Notes: generated from the sequence alone by a model not told the origin. A stretch of DNA of 64,000 nt from Streptomyces sp. Edi4 (GCF_040253615.1 NZ_JBEJGY010000004.1:4960001-5024000); one strand, 5' to 3'; numbered from the stretch's first letter, positions 1 to 10,533 are shown. Numbers and translations: made by a program.

Positions 1-196
1 CCTGGTCGGCGGCGGTCTTCATCCCCTTGAGCTCCTTGGCGGACTGCTGAGCGGCCCCCTTGATCCGCCCGACGTTGGTGTTGGCCGTCCCGGCCTGCCT
101 ACCGAGCGTGCCGGCGGAGCGGCCGGCGCCGTCGATTCCTGTTTTGAACCCTTTGAGCGAGCCGGAGGCTCTGGTGAGGGATTGAACTAGGGACAT
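1..196 (-). CDS. Phage tail tape measure protein, N-terminal fragment
   Basis: The minus strand opens with an ATG at 196-194 and reads MSLVQSLTRASGSLKGF followed by an Ala/Gly/Lys-rich, coiled-coil-like stretch ending in QQSAKELKGMKTAADQ at the window edge. This composition is typical of the N-terminus of tape measure proteins, which set tail length and fill the tail tube. The position at the end of a tail terminator, tail tube and chaperone series fits that role. Only about 65 residues are visible, so the identification rests mainly on context. Confidence 0.55.
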   Translation of the reverse strand, partial: MSLVQSLTRASGSLKGFKTGIDGAGRSAGTLGRQAGTANTNVGRIKGAAQQSAKELKGMKTAADQ

Positions 197-235
197 GGTG
201 TATCCATTTCGTAGCCCGCTGCTTCTTCGGTTCCG

Positions 236-881
236 TCAGCCGAGTGCCCGCGCCAGGTGTGTGATGCGGTCCTCCAGGCGGCTTATCTGAGCGGCCGTCT
301 CCGTGAAATCCCCTATTCCATTTACGCTGGACCGGCGAGGCGGCGGAGTTGCGTTGGCGCGATTCTGTACGTGATCGCGGCGGTTTTCCAGGGAGCGCAC
401 CTTTGTTTTCAGTGACTGAATGTGTTGTTGATTCGGTCCGACCGGGCTGTCGGGTACTGCGAGCTGAACCGGATAACGCTGGTTCTCATCCCCTCGGCCT
501 GGGCCAGACCATTTCCGAGGCTATTCAAGCGCACGTTCACGGCGACGAGGGGATCGTCCGGTTTCTTCCCGAAAAGCCATCCCCGCTTGTTCCGATTGAA
601 CCGCTTTTCGATGAACGATTCGACCATTTTTGTGCCGTCGAATATGGCTGGCAAGCCGAACTTGATGAAGCTCGTTGCCTTGGCGATGGCTACGATCTCG
701 ACAAAGGCGGTGAGGTTTTCTTTCCAGTCCTTGTCGCTCCACATAGCCCCAAAGGGAAGCTCTTTCTTCTCCTCCTTGTTGGCCTTCTTGGCGAGCGACT
801 GTTAACGGCTCCCAACCGCTTGGTTAGAGCATCCTGCTCTCCTTGGAGTTGTTCCGTATCCGGCATCTGCTGGTCGCCCAT
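236..881 (-). pseudogene. Frame-broken hypothetical gene in the tail module
   Basis: One protein appears to be spread over three frames. It starts MGDQQMPDTEQLQGEQDALTKRL at 881, changes frame near 805, and continues as SLAKKANKEEKEELPFGAMWSDKDWKEN and then the long 111-residue open frame that stops at 409. It changes frame again at the GGGG run near 491-494 and ends as DENQRYPVQLAVPDSPVGPNQQHIQSL and a heptad-like tail that stops at 236. The pieces join into a sensible acidic/coiled protein of about 213 residues. No slippery heptamer is seen at either junction, so decay or sequencing indels are more likely than recoding. Function is unknown. GC is lower than in the surroundings. Confidence 0.5.
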
Positions 882-919
882 TCATGTGATCGCCTGTACG
901 CACCTGCTGGGTGACGGTC

Positions 920-948
920 TTGACGTGAAGAGATCAAACACATATTGT
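920..948 (+). promoter_or_regulatory. Promoter of the moron-like membrane gene
   Basis: TTGACG at 920-925 and TATTGT at 943-948 are separated by 17 bases, close to the vegetative sigma (HrdB) consensus. A start near 955 would give a short leader to the GTG at 992. It also argues against the upstream ATG at 947, which overlaps the -10 box. Confidence 0.55.
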
Positions 949-991
949 GATGGCAAAATCCCCTTTTTGCTCCCGATCTGGAGATTGCCAA

Positions 992-1411
992 GTGACAACC
1001 ATTGCCCTTTCCGGGGTTCTCTCGCTGGGTCGTTGGTGGATCTTTTTAGGGGGTATGGCTTGGGTGGCTTGCGCCGTGGGGCTTGCGGTGGCGGACGTCT
1101 TCTCCTACCGCCGAAGGGTCACAACGCCTGCCCGGTGCATCTACGTGGAGATGGAATCGAGCGGGATTGCCCTGCACACCCTTGAAAGGGTGCCCGTGGC
1201 CGATGAAAAGAAGCTCGTCGCCCTACGGACCAAAGGTGAGGTCGTCCGTCCGCAAGGGGTGCTGAAGATCTCGTACGACCCCAAGAATGCCCACGAGGTT
1301 TTCGTGGCGACTGCACATCCCCGAATATCGCGCCTACGCGGCGAAATGTTTATCGCAGCGATAGGTTTCGCTCAGATTTTCTATATCCTCATCCGGTGGG
1401 GCATCTCTTGA
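992..1411 (+). CDS. Small two-helix membrane protein, moron candidate
   Basis: The product has 139 residues. A hydrophobic helix follows the N-terminus (WWIFLGGMAWVACAVGLAV) and a second lies near the C-terminus (FIAAIGFAQIFYILI). Between them is a soluble beta-rich segment, the layout seen in DUF3592-like proteins. The GTG start at 992 is preceded by GGAG at a good distance; an upstream ATG at 947 would overlap the apparent -10 box. The gene runs against the flanking tail genes, has its own promoter and lower GC, and so looks like a lysogenic-conversion or moron cargo gene. Its function cannot be told from sequence. Confidence 0.55.
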   Translation: MTTIALSGVLSLGRWWIFLGGMAWVACAVGLAVADVFSYRRRVTTPARCIYVEMESSGIALHTLERVPVADEKKLVALRTKGEVVRPQGVLKISYDPKNAHEVFVATAHPRISRLRGEMFIAAIGFAQIFYILIRWGIS

Positions 1412-1453
1412 CGCTTCCATTCCGGCGACTGGACTTGTCTGCGGCCTGTCAGC

Positions 1454-2160
1454 TCAGCTGAAGAAGCGCGCGAGCTCCGCAGGCGTAGGCGTGTCCGTCC
1501 CGAGGTACGGCTCCTGGCCGGAGCGCGCGGATTGATCCAGATGTGTTTCCGCGGTGCCCGGCCGCGGCACCGCCTCCGGGTAGTCCAGGGGGTCCGCGTC
1601 CTCGCCTGAATTGATCGTCGCGGTCATCCAGTTCGCCACAGCCAGGTGGTCCACCGCGGCGGCGAGGAGGTGGGTGGTGGAGTCCCACTCCACCGCCTCG
1701 CCGTGCAGGTCGCGGTTGACCGCGCTGTCGCGCGGCAGGTGCTTGACCAGGACGGCGAGGCGGCGGGACGTCAGGGTGCCGCGATGCCAGTCGAGGAGGT
1801 CGACGGCGTAGTGGCGCAGCAGGTCGGCTTCCAGAGCCTCGGCGTGTTCTTCGACGAACGCGTCGAGGCTCAGTCTTCCCCCAGGCCGAGCCCGGTCTCC
1901 TTGCCGTACGCCTCCAGGATCGCGGCGATGTCCTGCATCGTGATGTCGTGCTCCAGGAACTTCTTGAACTGCGCCTCGCCGAACAGCAGTCCGAGCAGCC
2001 CGTCGACGTCGCTGTCGTCGAGGTCGCGCAGGGACCGTGCCGTGCGGTGGCCGATCTCGGTGGGGAGTTCGAAGGTGTCGCCGTCCAACTGGAAGGACCA
2101 CGCGGTCCCGTGCGCCTCCAGGCGCTGGGCGCGGGCCGCGTTGACGTCGAATCCGGACAT
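1454..2160 (-). CDS. Tail assembly chaperone pair, long -1 frameshift product
   Basis: The upstream frame starts at ATG 2160 (RBS TAGGAG) and encodes a 96-residue acidic protein ending GLGLGED at a TGA at 1870. The -1 frame is open across this stop and continues through SLDAFVEEHAEALEADLL to a stop at 1454. Slippage at GGGGGAA (1882-1876 on the minus strand) would join them into about 235 residues. This two-protein arrangement, placed between the tail tube and tape measure genes, is the hallmark of phage tail assembly chaperones (lambda gpG/gpGT type). Product lengths are inferred; the slip site itself is seen. Confidence 0.6.
1870..2160 (-). CDS. Tail assembly chaperone, short form
   Basis: This is the zero-frame product of the same start. 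It is 96 residues long, MSGFDVNAARAQRLEAHG through an acidic segment (DLDDSDVDGLLGLLFGEAQF) to GLGED. In phages of this type the short form is the major product and binds the tape measure during tail assembly. It has an RBS of TAGGAG, 6-7 bases before ATG. It follows the tail tube gene after a strong hairpin. Confidence 0.6.
   Translation of the reverse strand: MSGFDVNAARAQRLEAHGTAWSFQLDGDTFELPTEIGHRTARSLRDLDDSDVDGLLGLLFGEAQFKKFLEHDITMQDIAAILEAYGKETGLGLGED
1876..1882 (-). promoter_or_regulatory. Putative -1 programmed frameshift slip site
   Basis: The minus-strand sequence GGGGGAA lies in frame as ctG GGG GAA, one codon before the terminal GAC-TGA of the short chaperone. Stepping back one base enters the frame GGRLSLDAF that stays open to 1454. 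G-rich slip sites are used in tail chaperone genes of many actinophages. Confidence 0.55.
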
Positions 2161-2195
2161 GGTGCTGCTCCTAAGCAGTCGAGGGAAGCGGGGGT

Positions 2196-2232
2196 GGCGC
2201 CGCCCCGGGGAGGGGAGACCCGGGGCGGCGCC
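2196..2232. terminator. GC-rich hairpin between tail tube and chaperone genes
   Basis: The arms GGCGCCGCCCCGGG and CCCGGGGCGGCGCC are perfectly complementary around a short AGGGGAGA-type loop. There is no T-run on the minus strand. It may attenuate read-through from the abundant tail tube gene, or protect its mRNA. Confidence 0.5.
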
Positions 2233-2352
2233 GATTCAGGTGGTACGGAGACGGCGCGGGGCCGGCGCGTGAGCACCGGCGCCCGCCCCGATGTGGCGGG
2301 AAGCGGGCTCACCCCGAAAAGAGGCGCGAGCCCAACTCGGCTTCCTGAAGGG

Positions 2353-2928
2353 CTACTTCGTGCCGAACGACGCGTCCTTCATCAGCCACGTCGCCAGCGC
2401 CTCGCCCGGCTTGGGGGCCATCGCGGTGAAGGTGACGCCCAGCTTGACGGCGCCCTTGCGGTTCAGGTCGATGTCGTCGGAGACGGTCACCACGCCACGC
2501 GGCACCACGAAGCGGTAGGCCACCTGGGTGCCGTCGGTGAACTCGATGCCCAGCGCGCGCTCGTCCTCGCCCTGGTCGCTGTGGATCTCGTACTTGTAGA
2601 GATCCGTGTTCGGGGCGACCTCGGAGACCTGGCCACCGCCGAAGAAGAACGGCAGGGTGTCCTCGTTGAGCTGGAGCATGCCGAACTTCAGGGTGAGCTC
2701 GCGCTGGGTGTAGATCGTGCGGGCCGGGGTCAGCGACTGCCAGGTGTCGATGTTGGCGGTCTTGCCCTTCCGGCCGAACTTCACGCCGTCGGTGCTGGTG
2801 TAACCCAGGTCGTGCCAGGCCGGGCCCCACACGGCGGTGGTGTCGGCGGGCGCGGCGGTGCCGACGGCGGCGAGGAAGATGCGGCCGGTGCCGGCCACGC
2901 GGATCTCGCTCGGGTTCATTCCGGACAT
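2353..2928 (-). CDS. Major tail (tube) protein
   Basis: The product has 191 residues. The start ATG at 2928 follows AAGGAG and reads MSGMNPSEIRVAGTGRIFLAAVG. The body (WHDLGYTSTDGVKFGRKGKT, TLKFGMLQLNEDTLPFFFGGG, GIEFTDGTQVAYRFVVPRG, VKLGVTFTAMAP) matches the pattern of siphophage tail tube subunits with a beta-sandwich fold. Longer upstream reading is high-proline noise. It lies between the tail terminator and chaperone genes, the canonical position, and is flanked on both sides by strong hairpins. Confidence 0.75.
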   Translation of the reverse strand: MSGMNPSEIRVAGTGRIFLAAVGTAAPADTTAVWGPAWHDLGYTSTDGVKFGRKGKTANIDTWQSLTPARTIYTQRELTLKFGMLQLNEDTLPFFFGGGQVSEVAPNTDLYKYEIHSDQGEDERALGIEFTDGTQVAYRFVVPRGVVTVSDDIDLNRKGAVKLGVTFTAMAPKPGEALATWLMKDASFGTK

Positions 2929-2961
2929 GCTGGTTCTCCTTGGTGGGTGGTGCGGGATGCG

Positions 2962-2994
2962 CGTAGGGCCCCGCCGGATCGGCGGGGCCCTACG
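2962..2994. terminator. 14-bp perfect hairpin before the tail tube gene
   Basis: The arm from 2962 to 2975 and the arm from 2981 to 2994 pair perfectly around the loop GGATC. It sits between the tail terminator stop and the tail tube RBS. No T-run follows in either direction, so attenuation or an mRNA 5' stabiliser for the tail tube message is possible. Confidence 0.5.
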
Positions 2995-3007
2995 GTGCGG
3001 GGGTGGG

Positions 3008-3409
3008 TCAGGACGGGCGGAGCGAGAGGCGCACCGTGGTGCGGTTGCCGGCCGGCCGGTTGTGGTCCGGCAGCCAGCGCACGGCCTCGGTCTCGACGAC
3101 GTCGGTGACGACCGCGGTGCCATAGGTGGTGCCGCGAAGCTGGAGGAGTGCGGCGCGGACCGAGAGCGACAGGGTGTGTGCCGCCGTCTTGGTCGGGCCG
3201 TACACCTCCAACTCGACGAGAGGCTGGTCGAGGTGGAGGTCGTCGACCCAGGCGCCGCCGGTCCGGGAGACCAGCACCGCCTGTTGCGTATCGTCGAAGA
3301 CGGCGGACGGCCGGTTGTCGACGGCCACCCCGGACAGCTCCGGCAGGTACTTGAGGTGGTCGACGATCAGGCGTTCCACATCCGGGAACGCGAGCAGGGC
3401 CTCGTTCAA
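3008..3409 (-). CDS. Phage tail terminator-like protein
   Basis: The product has 133 residues from a TTG start at 3409, preceded by AAAGGAGG at 5 bases, the best RBS in the region. The protein (NEALLAFPDVERLIVDHLKYLPELSGVAVDNRPSA; VSRTGGAWVDDLHLDQPLVELEVYG; AAHTLSLSVRAALLQLRGTTYG) has the DhlVxxyL and pLvelevyG patterns of the gpU/tail-completion families that cap the tail tube. It is the first recognisable gene of the module on this side; the head genes usually found upstream are absent. Confidence 0.6.
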   Translation of the reverse strand: MNEALLAFPDVERLIVDHLKYLPELSGVAVDNRPSAVFDDTQQAVLVSRTGGAWVDDLHLDQPLVELEVYGPTKTAAHTLSLSVRAALLQLRGTTYGTAVVTDVVETEAVRWLPDHNRPAGNRTTVRLSLRPS

Positions 3410-3744
3410 CCGAGCCTCCTTTCGGTGGTCGGGGCAAGAGGGCCGGCCGTCCGGCGGACGACCGGATCGCGTGGAGCGACCGGTGGGAGAGGGCCGCGCG
3501 AGCAGTGCGCGGCCTCGGCAGCGCGACATCTCGGCGAGCAGCTGAACGCGACGCCACCCACCACGGTCGGCCGGTTCTACGGCGCTAGGCGCTTCGGAGC
3601 GCCCCCTGCCCCGGGCCGTCCGGCCGCTGAGGCACCCCGGGGCCGGCCCGCGCTGGAGGCCGCCGAGGCACCCCGGCCGGCCCGCATCAGGGGCCGCCCC
3701 GGAATCGTGGAGTGACCGGCGTGTCGTCCTGGACGGCATTTGTT

Positions 3745-3773
3745 TTGACCCAAGTCGATGCGGTAGGTACGCT
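3745..3773 (+). promoter_or_regulatory. rpsL (str operon) promoter
   Basis: TTGACC at 3745-3750 and TACGCT at 3768-3773 are separated by 17 bases. This fits an HrdB-type promoter. It would give a leader of about 190 nucleotides before rpsL, containing the two hairpins noted below. Confidence 0.5.
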
Positions 3774-3864
3774 CAGACCTTGTGCCTGGGGTGTGCCTGG
3801 GCTCCGCTGCGTGCCTACGTCCGCAGCGCGAGCTTCTGGACCGGCCACCGCAATCTGCGCTTCT

Positions 3865-3880
3865 CCCGCCCTCGGGCGGG
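3865..3880 (+). promoter_or_regulatory. Leader hairpin with CTCG loop
   Basis: CCCGCC and GGCGGG pair around a CTCG tetraloop in the rpsL leader, about 25 bases upstream of the conserved leader element. A pause or regulatory role is possible. Confidence 0.4.
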
Positions 3881-3893
3881 GTCCGCAGTATTC

Positions 3894-3920
3894 GACACAC
3901 CCGACCGCGTGGGTCGGAGA
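3894..3920 (+). promoter_or_regulatory. Ribosomal leader element, copy 1 (before rpsL)
   Basis: The stem-loop CCGACC-GCGTG-GGTCGG with fixed flanks (CGACAC on the left, AGACG on the right) ends about 47 bases before the rpsL start. Nearly the same 27-base block occurs before rpsJ at 15378-15404, with one mismatch. It is therefore a candidate shared control element of the two ribosomal operons. Confidence 0.55.
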
Positions 3921-3967
3921 CGTGTTTCAGGTTAGTTTTACTACGGCACACAGAAACCGGAGAAGTA

Positions 3968-4339
3968 GTGCCTACGATCCAGCAGCTGGTCCGGAAGGGC
4001 CGGCAGGACAAGGTCGAGAAGAACAAGACGCCCGCGCTCGAGGGTTCGCCCCAGCGCCGCGGCGTCTGCACGCGTGTGTTCACGACCACCCCGAAGAAGC
4101 CGAACTCGGCGCTCCGTAAGGTCGCGCGTGTGCGTCTGACCTCCGGCATCGAGGTCACGGCCTACATCCCGGGTGAGGGACACAACCTGCAGGAGCACTC
4201 CATCGTGCTCGTGCGTGGTGGCCGTGTGAAGGACCTGCCGGGTGTTCGCTACAAGATCATCCGCGGTTCGCTCGACACCCAGGGTGTCAAGAACCGCAAG
4301 CAGGCCCGCAGCCGCTACGGCGCCAAGAAGGAGAAGTAA
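3968..4339 (+). CDS. rpsL: 30S ribosomal protein S12
   Basis: The product has 123 residues, from a GTG start preceded by GGAGAAG. S12 lines the decoding centre and controls accuracy. The loops TTTPKKPNSALRK (K43) and GRVKDLPGVRY (K88, with the conserved D89) are wild type at the positions where streptomycin-resistance substitutions usually arise, so this allele should be streptomycin-sensitive. It is the first gene of the str operon; rpsG starts 2 bases after its stop. Confidence 0.97.
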   Translation: MPTIQQLVRKGRQDKVEKNKTPALEGSPQRRGVCTRVFTTTPKKPNSALRKVARVRLTSGIEVTAYIPGEGHNLQEHSIVLVRGGRVKDLPGVRYKIIRGSLDTQGVKNRKQARSRYGAKKEK

Positions 4340-4341
4340 GA

Positions 4342-4812
4342 ATGCCTCGTAAGGGCCCCGCCCCGAAGCGCCCGGTCATCATCGACCCGGTCTACAGCTC
4401 TCCTCTTGTCACCTCGCTGATCAACAAGATCCTGCTGGACGGAAAGCGCTCCACCGCCGAGCGCATCGTCTACGGCGCCATGGAGGGCCTGCGCGAGAAG
4501 ACCGGTGCTGACCCGGTCATCACGCTCAAGCGCGCTCTGGAGAACGTCAAGCCGTCTCTTGAGGTCAAGTCCCGCCGTGTCGGTGGCGCCACCTACCAGG
4601 TGCCGATCGAGGTCAAGCCCGGTCGCGCCGCCACCCTCTCGCTTCGCTGGATCGTGGGTTACTCCCGCGCCCGCCGTGAGAAGACCATGACCGAACGCCT
4701 CATGAACGAGCTGCTCGACGCCTCCAACGGCCTCGGCGCCGCGGTCAAGAAGCGTGAGGACACCCACAAGATGGCCGAGTCCAACAAGGCCTTCGCGCAC
4801 TACCGCTGGTAG
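4342..4812 (+). CDS. rpsG: 30S ribosomal protein S7
   Basis: The product has 156 residues (MPRKGPAPKRPVIIDPVYSSPLVTSLINKILLDGKRSTAERIVYGAM), the usual length. It is the primary assembly protein of the 30S head, and binds the 3' major domain of 16S rRNA near the E site. It is transcribed with rpsL and fusA, with a 39-base gap before fusA that holds a GAGAGAAG-type ribosome binding site. In E. coli S7 is the autoregulator of this operon; that is not demonstrable here. Confidence 0.97.
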   Translation: MPRKGPAPKRPVIIDPVYSSPLVTSLINKILLDGKRSTAERIVYGAMEGLREKTGADPVITLKRALENVKPSLEVKSRRVGGATYQVPIEVKPGRAATLSLRWIVGYSRARREKTMTERLMNELLDASNGLGAAVKKREDTHKMAESNKAFAHYRW

Positions 4813-4851
4813 TCGCTACCCACATCGAGACCGAGAGAAGACTGAGCCGAT

Positions 4852-6978
<2,127 letters not shown>

Positions 6979-7021
6979 CTCTCCCAAGTTCACGCTTTAG
7001 GCTTGTCACCGGAGCCACTGG

Positions 7022-7059
7022 GGCATTCGGCGTAAACCATCCGGTTTACGGTGAGTGCC
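7022..7059 (+). promoter_or_regulatory. Hairpin in the fusA-tuf gap
   Basis: CGTAAACC (7031-7038) and GGTTTACG (7043-7050) pair around ATCC. After a 2x2 internal loop the stem extends with GGCATTC and GAGTGCC, with one G-U pair. It lies 80 bases before the tuf start and could be an RNA processing site, attenuator or stabiliser that lets tuf be expressed at higher levels than fusA. Confidence 0.5.
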
Positions 7060-7137
7060 CCGGGCCCCGGCATCCCAGCAAAGATCACCTGGCGCCGATG
7101 AAGCAAGGCGTACAGAACCACTCCACAGGAGGACCCA

Positions 7138-8331
<1,194 letters not shown>

Positions 8332-8370
8332 GTACCTGACGATTGACCTGGTAGCTCGCTGAGCTGTCAC

Positions 8371-8404
8371 AAGAGCCCCGCACCTTTCGAGGTGCGGGGC
8401 TCTT
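8371..8404 (+). terminator. tuf terminator
   Basis: AAGAGCCCCGCACCT and AGGTGCGGGGCTCTT form a 15-base-pair perfect stem with a TTCG tetraloop, 39 bases after the tuf stop. It ends the str operon and faces the PIG-L gene, which converges from the right. Confidence 0.85.
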
Positions 8405-8452
8405 GGCGTTGTACGTGCGGGCGGTGCGGGCTGCGCGATGCCAGGCGGGGTC

Positions 8453-10501
8453 CTACGGGCGCCAGCTCCAGGGCGCGGCGTCGACCCCGAGTCCCAGCGC
8501 GAGGGGCCGCCCGTCACGCACGTACAGCGTGGGCGGACCGACCGGGACGGCGCCGAGGGTCCGCTGCGACACCCGCCCCCCGGCGGCCAGTCGGACCCTT
8601 CCCCGCTCGTCCGTCCCCAGCACATGGCCGCCGGCCGCGGCGACCGGACCGTACCCGTCGAGCGTGACCGGCGGCGCCGCGCTGCCGTCCAGGTGTACGG
8701 CGGTGAGGTGCGGGGACGCGGGGGAGCCGGGGTCCTTGCTGGCCTTCGCCGGATCGGCCGAGGTGCGGTACAGGAGCTGCACGCCGCTGCCCTCGCCCTC
8801 GCCGAGCGCGACCGGGGCCACTGGGTCCACGGCGAGTGGCAGCCGGGAGGCGACGGGGGCGAGCGGCTTGTCCGGGGCGTTCTGGGTCCAGTGGTGGACC
8901 GTGTCGGCGCCGGCCGCGAAGACGTGCACGCGCCCGCGCCCGTCCACCACGGCGCTCAGTCCCTCCTGCACGTCGCCGCCGCCCAGATCGCGCCAGCGCG
9001 ACCACGTGCCGTCCGCCTCCCGCACCCGGGTGCTGACGCCCCGGTCCGCGTTGCGCACGAAGAGGTGGACGCGTCCGCCCGGCGCGGTCACGGCGAGCGG
9101 CGGCCCGATCCGCCGTCCCCGGGCGTCCCCGCGCTCGGGGTTGCCCAGGCCCTTCCAGGCGCCGAACTTGCCCTCGGGGGCGGCCTGTTCGAGCAGGACG
9201 ATCTCCCGGGTGTTGGCGCCGGCGCGCCCTTGGAGCGAGGAGAAGCGCAGCGCGAACAGCAGCTGCCGGCCGTCGGGCAGGGTGGCGCCGCCGAGGACGG
9301 GCGCCAGCGGAGAGCCGCCCAGGTCCTCGGGCGCGCCCCAGCTGTCGTCGGCGCCCCGCTTCCACCGCACGGCCCGCAGACCGAGTACGCCGTAGGCGTG
9401 GGCGCCGTCGGCCGGGACGAGCAGCCGGGCGCCGGGGTGGCGGTAGTGGGTGGAGCGCACCCACCCTTTCCAGTTGGTCAGCGGCCGCTTCCCGCCGACG
9501 TTGTAGTCCCCGCATCCGCCGGGGTTGCCGCACTGCCAGTCCTCGGCGCCGCCGTACGGCACGAGGTGCGCGGCCTTCTCGGCGAGGACGCCCGCCGGGA
9601 GGTTCTTGGGCCAGTGCCGGTTGTAGTAGGCGCGGTAGGCGGTGGCGAGGAAGGCGTGACCCTGTTCGGCGTGCCGGATGAGCGCGGCCCAGGCGAAGGA
9701 GGCGGCGGCGGTGTGGTCGGCGTGGTCGGAGTAGCCGGGCTGCTCGGAGTCGTGCGCGCGAATCGCGGGGGAGCTGTGCTGGATGTCCGGGTCGGGGTCG
9801 AGGGTCTGGACGAGGGTGGGGGAGTGGTCGGAGAGGAGCCCGGCCAGCACGTCGATCAGTTCGTCGTACGTGTACGACTTGGCCTCGGTCAGCGGGGAGC
9901 CTTCGGCGATGACGACGGGCAGACGCAGACTGTGGTCCTCCCAGAGGCTGGGCAGCCCCATCCTCCCCCCGAGCGGGGTGTGCATCGCGGTGTTGAGGAA
10001 CACCAACTCCACGCTGCGGCCCTGGTGTTGGAGCCGGTTGACCTCGGCGCGGTGGCCGCCGCGCAGCTCGGCGACGGACTTCTCCCAGGGGGCGTACCGG
10101 TCGAGCCCGAGCAGGACCGCGTACGCCTGGCGCAGCCCCTGGTGCCGGGCGGACGAATAGGCGGCCTTGTCGTACACATGCGGCCCGGTGTCGCTCGTGA
10201 CCCGGTTGTCGCCGTTGGCCTCACCGCCGGTGACGTACACGCTGACCAGCGGAACGCCGGAGTCCAGGGCGTGCTGGGTGTCCGGGTTCATGAAGTACAG
10301 GTCGTCGTCGGGGTGGGCGAGGATCTGGAGCAGCAGGGGGTTGCGGGGGGTGGCGGCGAGCGGGGTGACGGCGGCCGATCCGTCCGCCCTCGTCCGCACG
10401 GGCACGCCGCACCCCGCGACGGTGACGGCGAGCCCGGCGGCGACGGCACCCCCGAGCACGACCCTTCGCCCCGGTTCTGCGGGCCTTGCTCTCTCGTCCA
10501 C
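8453..10501 (-). CDS. PIG-L family deacetylase lipoprotein with C-terminal propeller-like region
   Basis: The product has 682 residues from a GTG start. An N-terminal lipoprotein signal ends in TVAGC (C31). The PIG-L (LmbE) domain begins at AHPDDD (H63, D65, D66), with the third zinc-ligand region in SDHADHTAA, so it should be a zinc-dependent N-deacetylase acting on N-acetylated sugars or glycans at the outer face of the membrane. From about residue 370 the protein carries repeats of the type GRVHVFAAGADTVHHWTQN and GRVHLFVRNADRGVSTRV, typical of beta-propeller repeats and possibly glycan-binding. It converges on tuf. The substrate is unknown. Confidence 0.8.
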   Translation of the reverse strand: MDERARPAEPGRRVVLGGAVAAGLAVTVAGCGVPVRTRADGSAAVTPLAATPRNPLLLQILAHPDDDLYFMNPDTQHALDSGVPLVSVYVTGGEANGDNRVTSDTGPHVYDKAAYSSARHQGLRQAYAVLLGLDRYAPWEKSVAELRGGHRAEVNRLQHQGRSVELVFLNTAMHTPLGGRMGLPSLWEDHSLRLPVVIAEGSPLTEAKSYTYDELIDVLAGLLSDHSPTLVQTLDPDPDIQHSSPAIRAHDSEQPGYSDHADHTAAASFAWAALIRHAEQGHAFLATAYRAYYNRHWPKNLPAGVLAEKAAHLVPYGGAEDWQCGNPGGCGDYNVGGKRPLTNWKGWVRSTHYRHPGARLLVPADGAHAYGVLGLRAVRWKRGADDSWGAPEDLGGSPLAPVLGGATLPDGRQLLFALRFSSLQGRAGANTREIVLLEQAAPEGKFGAWKGLGNPERGDARGRRIGPPLAVTAPGGRVHLFVRNADRGVSTRVREADGTWSRWRDLGGGDVQEGLSAVVDGRGRVHVFAAGADTVHHWTQNAPDKPLAPVASRLPLAVDPVAPVALGEGEGSGVQLLYRTSADPAKASKDPGSPASPHLTAVHLDGSAAPPVTLDGYGPVAAAGGHVLGTDERGRVRLAAGGRVSQRTLGAVPVGPPTLYVRDGRPLALGLGVDAAPWSWRP

Positions 10502-10533
10502 GTCCGCCCTGTCTCCATCGCTCGCCCGGTCCC

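Larger units (their letters stand above)
3410..3967. other. Junction between tail module and rpsL leader
   Basis: I see no convincing gene here. The left half is GC-rich and holds a direct repeat (GAGGCACCCCGG with a nearby GGCCGGCCCGC at about 3629-3650 and 3666-3688). The right half holds the rpsL promoter, a hairpin and the conserved leader element listed separately. The phage-derived DNA probably ends within this stretch, but no clear attachment site was found. Confidence 0.4.

Noticed and set aside
780..820. Programmed frameshift to explain the broken tail-module gene
   Set aside because: The region reads GCC GTT AAC without an X XXY YYZ slip site, and a second break follows downstream. 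Decay or sequence error fits better.
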